Assembly (NCBI RefSeq): GCF_019703515.2
Contig: NC_059346.1
Span: 52,875,501 to 52,939,500, forward strand
Source of the DNA: Myxocyprinus asiaticus
Lineage: Eukaryota > Chordata > Actinopteri > Cypriniformes > Catostomidae
DNA: 64,000 nucleotides
Direction: 5' to 3'
The notes beneath the pieces are model-generated. The model saw only the letters and a program-made list of their open reading frames with translations, ran no database searches and had not been told where the DNA came from. Positions 45,901 through 58,540 of this stretch are shown piece by piece. The position numbers were made by a program, and so were the translations under genes. The number at the start of each line of letters is the position of its first letter. The stretch's first letter is position 1.

Positions 45901-47660
45901 TTGGGAATCCCAACATTAAGTTTGAACAGCAGCATATGCATTATAAGGTAAATACAGAGAGAGAGGCTAAGTGAGAAAAATCTGTTACCAGCATTGACCA
46001 AAGAGGGGTGCTGAAGCTTCATCCAGCCAGGAAAACCCCACAGGACTCTCAAAACTGCATTGCTTCCCTTTCTAGGGCAAAAAAGCATTATGGAGAAATG
46101 CAAATCTTTTCATTAAAGAAAATGTTGAATTTTAGATACATTTTCAGTGATTTTCAGAACTTTTATGATTTACATTTCATATTTAACATTTTTATGTACA
46201 TGAAAATCGGTAAAATTAGGGTTTATTCAAATCAGGTTTTCAGGTAACATCTTAGACTAATATTAGCTGAGTCCAGTTGTACTGTATCCCTCTATCAAAA
46301 ATCAAGATTCCCAGCAAGTCATTCTTATGGTAAATCTGACAGCTAAATTACACTTCTTCAAAATGCTGATAAGAATGAATGCTCCTTCCTTACAGAAATA
46401 GAATTAGAGCTAATAATTGTAATCTCTTTCTGAATCCTTAACAAGGAGGTCGCTTTTCCTCTGTGAACATAATGCTTAGGCACAGAGGGAAGCGATTTCC
46501 TGGGATAAGTTGGATAAACGAACTGGTTTTAGGGAGCATATGGTTTTATAATGATCACATTTTACAAATGTAAACTTGAGCTGTCCGATATCTGACAGTG
46601 GGGCAGTTGTCGCTGAGTGGAACAGACAGAGCCATCTGCAAACTCACAGTGGATGGAAATGGAAGGGTTCGAGTTTTATTGCTAGGCATTAATGGGCTCC
46701 ATGTCTTTGGAGTGGGGGAGACTTTCAAGCCGTGAGTTATGTAAATATAAGCAGCTCACTCCTGCCTTTTGAAGTCCAGCTTTGTATAAATTGAGCCAAT
46801 TTCTTTATCTTGGAAATATTTAAACAGCTGTTAGTCTTAGTTAGGGATGTCCCCGAGATTGTTCACTCTACTCTTTTGCTACTTCCTCTCTGCTTTCTGC
46901 TTTTTTTCTTTCCTTTTTTCCTCTCCAGGAACCATCAAAGGAGATTACAGATGCTTTTGTGACCTTCACGCCATAACTCTGTTTGTACATTTGCTAAGCT
47001 TCAATGAGATACTTTGATCTTCTCCTATTTAGAACGCCATAAAGTATGTTGTTTTAAAGGCTTTTGGTCACTTTCTGTTGGAGAAAAAACTTGCATGTAG
47101 GCTGATGTTTAGCTTTGTCCCTTTTTGGCTATTCTCAGAGCTTGGCTCCTATGTTTTGTTTATATGTGTTTATGATGAGATTATTGTTATGTTGATTGAG
47201 AAGTCTGTCGCTCGTCACCGTGCTCCCCACCTCCAGAACTCCCTCGCCAGAGCTTCAGGCCCACTTCATGCAAAAATCATCTGCTTATCCATAACAGACA
47301 GAAAGACAGAGGTGTTATACAATATTCCAGCTTGTGCCTTGGACCGATTCTTATCAAATTGATTGATAATGAGTTTACATAATTTTTTGGCTTACATCGG
47401 TACCCAAGAGTCTGCTAATATTTTGTCTGCAATAAACATAATCTGTCACAATCAATATATGTTCTATTTTATAACAAGGGCAGTTGACACATACTAGACT
47501 TTAGTTTATCAACATTAAGATTTTATGCTAAAATGTATATAAATGTACAGTGAAAAAAGACTGAGTCTAAAGACTGAGAATAAAATCTGGGATACAAAAT
47601 CTAATTTATAATCCTAGAAATGAACAGAAAATTATAGGAAGAAGAATAAGAAAAATATCT
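45901..47660. other. low-repeat non-coding region
   Basis: 46260-47060 is base-balanced with runs such as 'ctaataattgtaatctcttt' and 'taggcattaatgggctccat' that contain homeodomain-like cores. No ORF over 100 codons. The frame at 47078-47362 has no domain. Confidence 0.35.
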
Positions 47661-47984
47661 GTAACACTCTACAATAAGGTTCCATTTGTTAACATTAGTT
47701 AATGCACTAGGTATCATGAAGAAACAACTAACAATATATACATTTTACAGCATTTATTAATATTTGTTAATGCTAGTTAATAAAAATACAACTACTCATT
47801 GTAAGCTCATGTTAGTTCATTGTGGATTAACTAATGCTAACTAATACAACTTTTGATTTTAAAAATGAATTACTATATGTTGAAATTAACATTAACCAAG
47901 ATTAATAAATGCTGTAAAAGTATTGTTAATTTTTCGTTCACGTTAACTAATGTTAACAAATGGAACCTTATTGTAAAGTGTTAC
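47661..47984. mobile_element. palindromic MITE (GTAACACTTTACAATAAGG ends)
   Basis: Left gtaacactctacaataaggt tccatttgttaacattagtt; right the inverse, aactaatgttaacaaatgga accttattgtaaagtgttac. Near-perfect ends of about 40 bases and inverted pairing across most of the 324 bp. A common fish family. Target duplication unclear. Confidence 0.9.
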
Positions 47985-48340
47985 CAAAACATCTAAGATT
48001 CTGCACTATTTCTGTATCACTAATCAAAGAAGGATATTTGACATTTACAATGTTAACTCCTTTGTACAAATGCACAGAAAATCCTTGCTTCCATTAACGC
48101 TTTCATTAAAACATGAAAGGGAGACATACCAGACAAGGGAGACAAACCAAATTTATATTTACTAAAATGGTTATGATGAAAAAAAAAAATAAAAATGCAA
48201 AATAGAAACCCACTAAGGCATAGTGAATATCTTAGTTCCAATAACTTGCTTAATTTTTAAGCACTTTTGCCTTCACTTCATCATTTTAAATGGTCCTGGG
48301 GTGTAATAAATTATTTTTACAAGTACAAATATTCCATATA

Positions 48341-48882
48341 CACTCACTGAGCACTTTATTAGGAACACCATGGTCCTAAAAAAGTGCCCGATGTGGTCTT
48401 CTGCTGTTGTAGTCCATCTGCCTCAAGGTTCCATGTGTTGTGCATTCCGAGATGATATTCTTCTCAACACAATTGTACAGAGTGGTTATCTGAGTTACTG
48501 TAGACTTTGTCAGTTTGAACCAGTCTGGCCATTCTCCGTTGACCTCTCTCTTAAACAAGGTGTTTCCGTCCACAGAACTGCCCTTCACTGGATGTTTTTT
48601 GTTTTTGGCACCATTCGGAGTAAACTCTAGAGACTGTTGTGTGTGAAAATCCCAGGAGATCAGCAGTTACAGAAATACTCAAACCAGCCTGTCTGGCACC
48701 AACAATCATGCCACGCTCCAAATCACTGAGATCAAATTTTTCCCCATTCTGATGGTTGATGAAGCTCCTGACCTGCATCTGCCTGATTTTATGCATCGCA
48801 CTGCTGCCACACGATTGGCTGATAAGATAATCGGATGAATAAGTAGGCGTACATGTGTTCCTAATAAAGTGCTCAGTGAGTG
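48341..48882 (-). mobile_element. Tc1-like non-autonomous element, complete
   Basis: Both ends begin cactcactgagcactttatt aggaacac (inverted), flanked by TA (48339-48340 and 48883-48884). 542 bp, internally deleted. Orientation is set by the transposase remnant. Confidence 0.93.
48376..48770 (-). pseudogene. Tc1-like transposase N-terminal, frameshifted
   Basis: Minus-strand reading: FDLSDLERGMIVGARQAGLS, ADLLGFSHTTVSRVYSEWCQ, KTSSEGQFCGRKHLV (frame ending 48551). A frame change follows to NGEWPDWFKLTKSTVTQITT, SECTTHGTLRQMDYNSRRPH (48588-48376). Together these are the two DNA-binding subdomains of a Tc1-like transposase. The DDE/D nuclease is missing. It is the longest version of the remnant in this window. 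Confidence 0.87.
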
Positions 48883-48884
48883 TA

Positions 48885-50483
48885 TGTCTTGTCAACAACC
48901 CATAATCATTGAGGCCTTCTTCTGTGTTTAGCATGGTGAAGGTTACACGGTACTTTTACTGTTTTTAACCTTTTTTGCCCTTTCAAATGAAATCCACATC
49001 CTAACCTTGCATTAAAATATTAGCTAATTAAAGTAGACTAATGACCAATTATTGGGCATTTAAAAAATGGGTACGGAGCTTAAAAAATGAGTGTATGCAT
49101 ATTAAACAATGTCGTACTGAACCGCAATCCAACTCTGGGTGACCTTGGGTTGCAATCTCCATCTAAATGAGTCAACCATTACTTAATTGAATTTCACATG
49201 TGGCGAAATGTACTTGAGATGTACTTGCTTGCTTTCGCTCCATCCTTTTGGACACCGAGCTCCTTCATGACTTTAATAATCAGTGTGGTTACCACATTTG
49301 CCTAAGTTAGTTGACATTATCAGATTATGCTCTATTGATCAGAGCCACATGCTGAGGCCCATTGATTATATCTCGACCTGTATTTGCTGTTCACTCATTT
49401 ACTGAATGGAGCTCTAACTGCATTTCCTGTCCGGCTTAGTGAAGGTTATATAGACAGTGCACAAACACATCAGTGGAAAAATGGTTTTGTTTTGGACTAT
49501 CCTGGTAGTAATAAAGGACACACTGGAAGTTGCATTGATCAGGTTATTGGTTGCTTTTCAGTTATCAGTGTCATATCGGATCATCAACAAAAGTAAAAGG
49601 ACAAAAGGAGGAAAGAGAATGATCGCTGTTGCTCAAAGCTCAGAGTCTCAGCGAATTCTGTAAAATACACTCCAAAAATCACATTTCGAATCTGTTAGTG
49701 AATTAGTCTTAAATAAGAAGCAGGTCAAAACTGCTCAGAACTGTTTTTTCATAACTAATTTCAAGCTGTCTAATTTTATGGAATACTATTATTGTTTTGA
49801 TCTTTTTATCAGACTTGTTTTTACAAAAATCTTTGTATTTTGTCTTGTTCCATTGGCAGATTTTTTCCCCTTGTTTTTTTTCTTTAAATAAACCTCACAA
49901 AATTAATGTTATTTCTTGTTTACCAACTGCCTTTTTTTTTTTTTTTTTTTTTTTGCATTGTGGAGCTTTAAATATCTGTGGTGTGTTTTTTTAATTATTT
50001 AAGGTTTACTGGTGGCGTCTTTAGGATAACCGGTACTGAGCCACTTCACACAGGCTAACCCGACCCCATACTGAGCATGAACACAGATCTGATAAGCAAA
50101 CACTTGATTTAAAAGACCATAGCTGACTACTAAAGAAACAACAGAGATTTTGTCAGGGACTGTTTTTCCCAAAAAGCATCTGTATTTTACAATGGGCAGT
50201 TTTATTTGTTTTCATTGCGTCTGCTGGGAGAGCTTTCTTCCGCTGTTCCATTACACGTTTCTTTTTTAATCTGGAAGTGAGTAATTTAGGTATTGTAGTT
50301 TGGGGAATTTGGGCTGCTGTTTTTCCCAGAGGAGAATCCAAGTTTCTGTAAATGCATTGACTGAGAATTGGAACTTTTATGCTACCTCTATAATTACTGT
50401 GGCAGTAACATGATAATACCGTAATGTATTTGAATACTTAGACCACACTTAAAAATTATTGATTTTGAATTTACTTCATATGT
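48885..50483. other. unassigned non-coding DNA
   Basis: Poly-T at 49932-49954. Short frames at 49384-49663 and 50153-50341 have no domain. Confidence 0.4.
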
Positions 50484-50491
50484 ATAAATAA

Positions 50492-50655
50492 TAGGGCTGT
50501 CAATCAATAAAAATCTTTATTCTAATTAATTACATGGTATGCCGATTAATAAATCGCAATTAATTGCAAACATAAATATTTGCTGAGAAAACCCCTCAAA
50601 TACCAATAATTCAATATTTAATGATTAAATAATTATAAATAGTTATATTTAAAGC

Positions 50656-50720
<65 letters not shown>

Positions 50721-51405
50721 AAAATAATAATACAGAAACTTTAAATGCATTACATTATTTAGGCACACAAGTTAATCATTAAAAAAGATAATACAAAAAG
50801 TGGCTTTAGAATGCAATATATATTGTTCATTTTCATATTATTATATAAGCCAGTTATATAAGCCATATTATAACATAAGCCTATCAATGACCTACAGTTC
50901 ACAGCAATCCATTTTGCAATTTAATTTGTCAATCAGTCCGAGATTTATTACAAGGGCTTGTCAAAGGACGCTTCGATATACACCTGCATCAGACGGATGC
51001 TTTTGGAGCGTCTCGTTTGCGTTGCGTCATAAACATACCATTTTTAGGTTGCTGTGTCAAGTTTAACAAAGTTTGAAAATTTGAAAAACATGTCTTGAGA
51101 TCAATGCCTTCGGATTTGTGCTCCATCAAGCTGTGTTTGTACACATGAACGTGTTCTCATCTTGTGTTGACTGCTGTAGGTAAGTGGTTTGTTATCTGTC
51201 TCTTTGAGCTGCGCATTGCCTATAAAGCAAGTTTTGCTTACTGCCACCTGGAGAAAACAGGTGGTACTCCATGTCTGACCTGCTCATATGGAAGGAATAT
51301 TCCTTATTATGGTCCGTGGACATGATTAATTGCGTAAATTTTTTTTACGCATTATTTTTTATATCATTAATCGCACTGAATTAACTTGTTAAATCGACAA
51401 CCCTA
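50492..51405. mobile_element. complete non-autonomous hAT element, 914 bp
   Basis: Left end tagggctgtcaatcaataaa, right end ttaaatcgacaaccctа in inverse form. Perfect 8-bp duplication ataaataa at 50484-50491 and 51406-51413. The interior has a (TA)n tract (50658-50713), 'accatttttaggttgctgtg tcaag' and 'tttgtgctccatcaagctgt', which match the interior of the nested copies at 6167-9970. No transposase frame. Confidence 0.94.
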
Positions 51406-51445
51406 ATAAATAATAAAATATGAAACTAAGTGGCATCAACTAGAC

Positions 51446-51638
51446 CAGTGGTACCCAACCCTGTTCCTGGAGGCCCCCCAACACTGCACATTTTGTATAT
51501 TTCCCTTATCTGACACACCCAATTCAGGTCGTGGAGTCTCTAATGAGCTAATGAGTTTAATCAGATGTGTTTGATTAGGGAGATATCCAAAATGTGTTGT
51601 GCTGGGGGGCCCTCCAGGAACAGGGTTGGGAAACACTG
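51446..51638. mobile_element. hAT MITE with 8-bp target duplication
   Basis: Left cagtggtacccaaccctgtt cctggagg; right the inverse, cctccaggaacagggttggg aaacactg. Perfect duplication aactagac (51438-51445 and 51639-51646). 193 bp, non-coding. Confidence 0.95.
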
Positions 51639-51764
51639 AACTAGACTAAACAAACTAGACTTTTCTCAGAGCTAACTTTATATTCTTAGCCAGTTTTGCA
51701 ATTACCTTTAAGGTATTTTCTAGTGGAATTATGAAGTTTATGCAAGTACCAAGCAATTCAGACA

Positions 51765-52050
51765 CCAAAAGTGTAGTTCATCACATTACATTGAAGTGTT
51801 CTATTTCTACGCCACTAGTGTCAACAAACAGAATATTTCCCAAATATCACCCTTGTCTTCCATTGGCTGAACAAACAGATAGTCCCGCCCCAAACTCACA
51901 CCATTGGCTGAGCAGATGTTGCTATGTCAGGCTGTTCAGGATGTCAAACAAGCACATTAATATTTTGCTAGTGCGACAGAGCCACATTGTTTACTCGGCT
52001 CGGAGGAATCAACCCACATAGTTGTCTCTTGATATTAAGTATTTTAACCT
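51765..52050 (+). repeat. dispersed repeat (TAGTCCCGCCC family)
   Basis: 'tctatttctacgccactagt', 'ccattggctgaacaaacaga tagtcccgccccaaactcac' and 'gcgacagagccacattgttt'. The best-preserved core of the four copies. Confidence 0.82.
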
Positions 52051-52497
52051 TTAAAATAAATGCCATATTTCTTAACTAATGCAATGAAATTTATACATTT
52101 TCAATGGATAAAGTGTCCAAATTACTTGTACTTCAAATATACTATGGTATTACCATCATTTTAGTGTTCAAAAAAACGTACTATTGACTGTAAATTCTAA
52201 AAGTTACAATCCCTTCCATCCATTTTAGCCTGTAATAGTTTCTACCTACATCACCATCAGCTGAGGGAGCAAAATATTGGGTTAAGTGTCTTTCTGGACA
52301 ATTAGGATGCTAGATTCATTAATATTTTTCCTTCCTCGTCTCCTCCTCTAAATCCATCTGAAGTACCATTATGGCTTTTCAGGCTGCTTCCTGTGGATTC
52401 CGTCCTCTCGACTCCTTCAGCCTTTTAAAAGGTGCCTTCACCAATAGATAGATTAGGCAGAGAAGGTTTCTGACATGAAGGGTCATCAGAAGCTTGG

Positions 52498-52532
<35 letters not shown>

Positions 52533-52850
52533 AGTGTGATTGGAGGCAGAAGTCTTAAATGGGTGCTGTGTGATTAACTACAAGGCTGGCATTGCGCAGT
52601 AATAATGAAAACCAGCACAGTTGACTAATCATCTAAACTCTCGAAACTTTCTCTCTCTCTCTTTTCATTTTTGTCACTCTCATACTTTCTCTTTTTCCTT
52701 CATAAATTTATATAAACACCGTTTTCTCCCTCTCTCTGCTTTTATTTTCTTTGTTAATGTTTTTCCCCCTTAACAAATTATTTGTAGTCTTTTGCTTAGT
52801 CTAAAAAAAAATTTTTTCATACCACACAAGTGGACATGTTTACACTTGAG
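52051..52850. other. low-repeat DNA with (TG)n
   Basis: (TG)n at 52501-52530, TCTC-rich patch at 52651-52670. No gene. Confidence 0.45.
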
Positions 52851-54237
52851 TACGTTTACATGGGCAGTTATAATCAAGCTACTGCAGGGTTTTGAATAGT
52901 CAAGCTAGAGTCTTCATCTCTCTGTTGAAATATACTGGACATGACCATGCGTAATCGAATAGCTTAAGGAAGGATGTCAGCTGAGGTAGTGACGTAGAAG
53001 GTTTCCGGATGATCTTTTGCGAAGAAGTCAGCTAACTATCTTCTCAACAGCCAAACGCACACAACATGCACAACAACATGGAAAACTTTAAAGCCACATG
53101 CATTTCTTACATTCTTTACGTGTTGATTTTGGTGCAGATCAGATGAACGTTATCCTTTGTGCTTATGGAGATAATCAAAGCCAGAAGACGATGCAATTTG
53201 CTCCTGGATTCACTTAGCACCTTCAGTTTATAAGGATATTATCCTTATAAACTCTGTATAAAGTGTAATAATAACGTTTAGACTGAGGAGAGATGTCGTA
53301 AATAAACAGACAATTAAGAAAATATCTAGTTTGTCTATATTTTCCTAGCGATCACTGGTATTTCACTGGTATTACTTGAATAGTTCTGCATCTGTACCTG
53401 TCGTTTGCTTCAGGCTGCATATTTAATAAATAAATCTGCCTCATTCTATGAATGGGATCCACATGAGATCAGTAAAAGAAGCTGTTATAACCACTCAAGA
53501 TGATTAAAAGTAAGATAAATGCAGTAGACAATGTGTCTATAGTATGCACCTGTTATCCTCATTTATTGTATTTTATAATGGAATTGGTAAAAATAGTCCA
53601 CGTAAGATCATAAAAAAGGTTTTTTATACTTGTTTTTAAAGAAATATATTTGATGCTGCTCCAAAGATGGGTGCTGTGTGATATGGGCGTTACTATAGCA
53701 GACAGATAAGAGTATTAGTCAATGGGCAGAATACAGACAAAATAATAATAATTAGGGGCACATCACTGAGTGATTAGCTTACAGACTGCTGATCCATCCA
53801 AAAATGAAAATTTCTGGTGTTCGCCATGATACCTTTGATGCCAGCATGACACCTCTTTCTTCTCTGCTTTGTGTTGCGTTCTACTTTCTTGATAAATACA
53901 AGTCGTGCAGCACCTCTGTTTTTTGGAACATGCACATAATGCAGAGGCCAACTGTTGTCCGATTATTGTGTATACATGCTTGATGAAGCTGAGCTACAAT
54001 CGCATTATCAAGGTCTGTTAGTTCAGTGGCTCATATATAGGCTGTCATGTTCGTCAGTCTCACATTAAAAGATGCACACACAGAATGCACTTCAGAACTT
54101 GTATTTGTTTACTGTGTCGCACTGCTCAACAACACAATGCATCAACGTATCAACAATCTTACCCATTCCATATCTGTATTGCACATGCGCATAGCATTGT
54201 ATCAACACTGATAATGTTCAGAACATTCCATAGGCTA
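52851..54237. other. possible GTTTACATG-ended element, unresolved
   Basis: 'gtacgtttacatgggcagtt ataatcaagctactgc' at about 52851 is like the left end at 22441. A right end is suspected near 53965-53985 (ccgattattgtgtatacatg), but inverted pairing is weak. Contains no gene. Confidence 0.35.
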
Positions 54238-54520
54238 CTCTGAGAAAGATGACACAAATGCTACAGTAACCTGCAATATATGCAAATTAGCCTTGAAATA
54301 TAACCCAAATAATAGTTACTCTGACCTGGATTCTGTTTGCTCCTTTAAGAAAATGATTTGGCAAAAGTTAGAAAACCGATTCAAGTTGGAATCCGATGAC
54401 CTGTTGGAATACATCCCGAATGTCTACTTTGTGTGTTGGGAAATCCAATCTGGATGCTGGTTGCTTTTATGGTGGTTTGGAGATGGAATGACATAATGAC
54501 TATACAAATTCGATTCGACT
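54238..54520 (+). pseudogene. BED-type zinc-finger fragment (hAT/ZBED-like)
   Basis: Translated from about 54239 the sequence reads SEKDDTNATVTCNICKLALK and YNPNN: the first half of a BED zinc finger with its C-x2-C pair. BED fingers bind DNA in hAT transposases and domesticated ZBED proteins. The expected H-x3-5-H half is absent; the following residues (SYSDLDSVCSFKKMIWQK) do not fit it. The nearby 'cgattcgactagttgattat' resembles a hAT right end. Probably a fragment of an autonomous hAT. Confidence 0.6.
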
Positions 54521-54552
54521 AGTTGATTATTAAAAATCAGTAGTCATGAAAG

Positions 54553-55490
54553 TAGGGTTGCCAACTTTCTACCAGCCAAATACGGGACATTCCAGCTTGA
54601 AATACAGATTTTATTTTTCAGTAGGGCACCTGGGCGGGATGCTGCACAATGGTTACAGAGGTCCACCTAGAGCTTGCTTACAGAGGAAAGCAATTGAAAT
54701 ACAGCATGTACAAAGGCACATGCTCTGTGTAAATGGCCCTGTTGCGTTTAAAATGAAAACCGCTTTAACTCAATGACCAAAAAGAAAAAAAATTCTATCA
54801 GTCTTCCCCATAATTAAACTAAGCTTAAGCCTTTTCTGTTTTTTAAAGCTCAATGAACCACCTTGCCATTTAAAATTTGGCTCATCAGTTTGTAGACAGT
54901 ATATGACTAATACAGTATGTTTGAAATAGTAAATATCACTAAAATTAATTTGGCCTTCCAGGGCCACTGTCTTAGTTATAGTATTAGTACTGTTTTAAGC
55001 AACCTTGTATTACACAATGGAAATGTAAGAAAATCACATTAAAGCATTTTAACTAAACATGTAATCTTTTGTACTTTTGTACCAAAAGTGCTGCAGTTTT
55101 TCCTCACGTCATTTAGCTGAGTCTCTCTTCCAGAACGAGCACCGACACACAATATGCAATGTAATGTAATGTCATTAATAGGTGCGTTTACTGGTGTTTT
55201 GGAATCACAATGATGAGAAACAAATATCATGCACTCGATTGCTCTATGTTTGAAAAAATGATCTTGCTTCTGAAATGTATGGAAACAGGAAACGTGCGCT
55301 GATTGTCATTCTGTCAAGTGTGGCATCCATGTAACGTTTCACAGCCGATATCTCACACAACTCATGGTTTGTGAAACATTCTAGGCAGTTAGGGTGTAAG
55401 ATGCTAAAAGACAGTACAAACGGAATGCAAGTTTGTTCCCTTAAATTCCCTTAAATTCTGTATTATATGGGATGGTTGGCAACCCGGCAT
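54553..55490. mobile_element. MITE-like element (AGGGTTGCCAAC ends)
   Basis: Left agggttgccaactttctacc, right gggatggttggcaacccg: inverted ends of about 14 bases. The 5' inner 'ccaaatacgggacattcc' also recurs inverted as 'attatatggga'. No coding; no target duplication resolved. Confidence 0.55.
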
Positions 55491-55599
55491 ACAACCCCTA
55501 CCAGGCAGACAGTAAAATGAACAAAAATATTGCATAGGCTCAGGGACCTGATCCATATCACGAGACCAGAGTGGCTTTTTGGTGTAAACAATCAACTAG

Positions 55600-55720
55600 C
55601 AACCACCCAGAACACCTTGGCAACTGGATAGCAACCACATAGCAACATGCTACAAACCACTTAAAACATCTTTGCAACTGCAGAGCAATGCACTGGCAAC
55701 CATTTACAATACCACAGCAC
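55600..55720. repeat. degenerate AGCAACCAC repeat
   Basis: 'agcaaccacccagaacacct tggcaactgg', 'agcaaccacatagcaacatg', 'ggcaaccatttacaatacca': a 10-30-bp degenerate motif also at 38375-38440, 40285-40310 and (inverse) 33511-33560. Confidence 0.75.
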
Positions 55721-56269
55721 TGTGGAAAGCGCCACTTATTTTCCTAACTTCAGTTTTTACAAAATATAAAAATTCTAGTGTTAGTTATCTAATCCTAACA
55801 TTTTGATGCTATACTGTTTATTGTTTTCACTGTCCGGTATTTGCTTCCTCAACTTCTTGATTCTGTATTGATCATGAAGTGTGTGCATATCAGTATGATA
55901 CATAAATACATTTTTCCCTTTCCTGCAACCACAAGATTTATTTATTTTTTTGAGAAATAAGCATAATTAGTTGTGACAGCCCCTTCCCAGAGATTTCTTC
56001 AAATGCTTTAAGTAAACCACAATAATGAAGTTTAGTGGACAGAGGGTCTTTTGTCAGGGCAGGGCTGATCATGTGTTATGCTGCTGTTATCTCCAGCTCC
56101 TCTCTCAAGCGTTCTCTACAAGTTCATTTCACTTCAATCATGCCAGTTAAGAGCTGTTAGAATGCCAGGTCTTGAAGCGTCCAGGTGTCCACACAAAACT
56201 GGAACTGTGTCCACCAGGCGGGTCCCATCCACTGGGAAGTTTGGCCTTCACCTAAGTTATTTTCTGATC
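55721..56269. other. unassigned non-coding DNA
   Basis: No gene or repeat supported; the frame at 56078-56284 has no domain. Confidence 0.4.
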
Positions 56270-58540
56270 TGCAGATATATTTAGGGGCCAAGCCCTGAAA
56301 GGACGAAGACCCATATTGTGTTTGTTAGTGTACTTACTGTATTATTATAATTCTTCTTCTGCCATGGAAGTCTATGGCAGCACATAGAACTGTTTGTGGG
56401 AAAGTTATGAAATCATGTTTATGCTAATAAATTTTGAACTGTAAGTCCTAGAGACAATATTGTTTTCCCCCTGATTCGTGAGTCGATAGCATACCATGGT
56501 TTCGATTTCTGCCCAACTAGATTTTCCGCCATTTTGAATTTTCAGAAAAACCTACTTTTTCGAATTCGTTCATCCGATTTTCACTAAATTTTGCACAGAT
56601 GCTCAGTAGACAGTGCTTACAAAAGTTATGGAATTAAACTTGATAGACCAAACATTTTCGAATGGCGCTTTAACAAATTCGATGAATAACACACAAAATT
56701 GGACTTGAGGCTGTATCTCTGCAAGGCTTCGACGGATTTTGATGAAAGTTAATACTTGTCATGGCCGTCATGCCCTGAGGTGACATGCAGAGTTTCGGCA
56801 CAGTGTCCCCTACTGGTCAAAAGATAGAAAGAACGGCTATTTTGGCTCTTGAACGCTTTGGCCAAAAATCACGATTTTTGATTCAGTGCAACATACCGAG
56901 TCGAACGATACCCAATTTTTCCATGTCGGCCATTTCAGTCGTCGGACATTTTGAATTTTGTTGCAAAATGCTGTATTTTACAAACACATTGGCGTATCGT
57001 TACGAAACTTTATATGTGTCATCAGCACCATGCCCTGAAGGTGCCTGAGAAGTTTGGGTCCGGCGCCACCTAGTGGTGGAAAAATGATATGGTGTAATGA
57101 TATAACTTTGTGAGCTTATGACTTTTGATGACGTTGGCCTATTTTGACGTCTCACTATGTTCCTGAGGACTTGCCGAGTACAACGATACCACATGTGTAA
57201 TGGTTCGCCTTATGGCCTGTTGCCACTTTGAAAAAAGTTCTGAAAATACTTTTGCGAATTGCTTCTAGGCCATTTGTCCGACTGGAACGAAACCACAACC
57301 AGAATTTTAGCGGTAAGCAAGTTCTTTGAAGTAAGGAAGAACATGGCAAAATTTCAATTGGATGTGCCAAAAAAGAGGCTGATGAAATTAAAAGTGGTCT
57401 CCGCTATAACGTAAATGGATATAACTCTTAAATGGAATGAGATCTTTTCACCAAACTTGACACACTTATATACACTATAAAAGGAAACAATGTGAAAGTG
57501 GCTCTAACTACTGAACCTCTGGTCCAGTTGACTTCAAAATTTGCATGCAGTGTCTTTGTCAGACTTGCCATCATTGTCCATAAGAACAGTTGCGTATCTT
57601 GAGGAACATGGCTGCCATTTGCTAATTAACAGTGAATTTGATTGTGAGCATGCCAAACAGGTCTCAAGGCTGTATCTTGGCAATGCTTTGGCCTATTAAA
57701 ACAATCATGCCCTGATGGTACCTGAGCAGTTTCGGAACAGTGTCACCTACTGGTAAGAAAATATGAAATATTGAAATATGAATAGCTTTTATTGCTTATA
57801 ATGTGGCCTAAAATCATGAATTATTTGGCCTATTATCAAATAATTTAGCCTGTGTTCATGAGGCTGGTCTTGTTTTGTTATGGCGATGACAGTGATGCCA
57901 TATTTTCCATGGTCTTCCCTATTGCCTGTCCACCATTTTGAATTTCATTGAAAGTATACTATTTCTAACTCCTCCTACAGCGTTCATCGGCTCTTGACTT
58001 GAAACTTATCATGCATCTTTGTACTGTATTTACATAAATCCTTTTTGGAAACTGTTTACACTTGTTTAGGATAAAATCAACCGTGTTTACATGAATACTT
58101 CATAAATACATTTCATAAATACATTTGACTGCTCAGGTGTGCACCCAATATACTGCAAATGCTCATCACATAGCAAGTGCTCACAGAAATCACACGTCTT
58201 CCTTCGATCAGACTAAAATGATCTCTCTTTTGCAGCTTAATGCTTTCTTAATAACACTTCAACATCAACCACATCCTGCTTTGTATTTCCATAGTCATTC
58301 AAGTTTTCTTCGTCGCTAACTTCAGACAGTCTTGCCCACTGAAAGGAGCACTGATATGTCTGCACATTTTTACATAACGTAATCATTCATAACATCGGCA
58401 TATATCGTCATATCGCCCAGCCCTAAAATTGCTCAATGTAAATTATAAGGCATTAAAACATGTCATGATGCTTCTTTGTCTGCTCATGTTGCCAATAATG
58501 GGCTTGACCATGGTATTGCTGCTTGCAGCTATATTTGCAA
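56270..58540. repeat. large modular dispersed repeat
   Basis: Left 'ggggccaagccctgaaagga', then a CTTCTTCT patch and 'gccatggaagtctatggcag'. The right end 'gggcttgaccatggtattgc tgcttgcagctatatt' is inverse to the left (ccaagccc/gggcttg). Inside, a module 'atgccctgaggtg..cctgagaagtttcgg..cagtgtcacctactggt' recurs at about 56769, 57030 and 57706, each followed by 'aa.atat'. Short open frames are not genes. 58022-58433 seems to be a separate insertion ending catatcgcccagccct. Known style in cyprinid genomes; family name uncertain. Confidence 0.65.
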
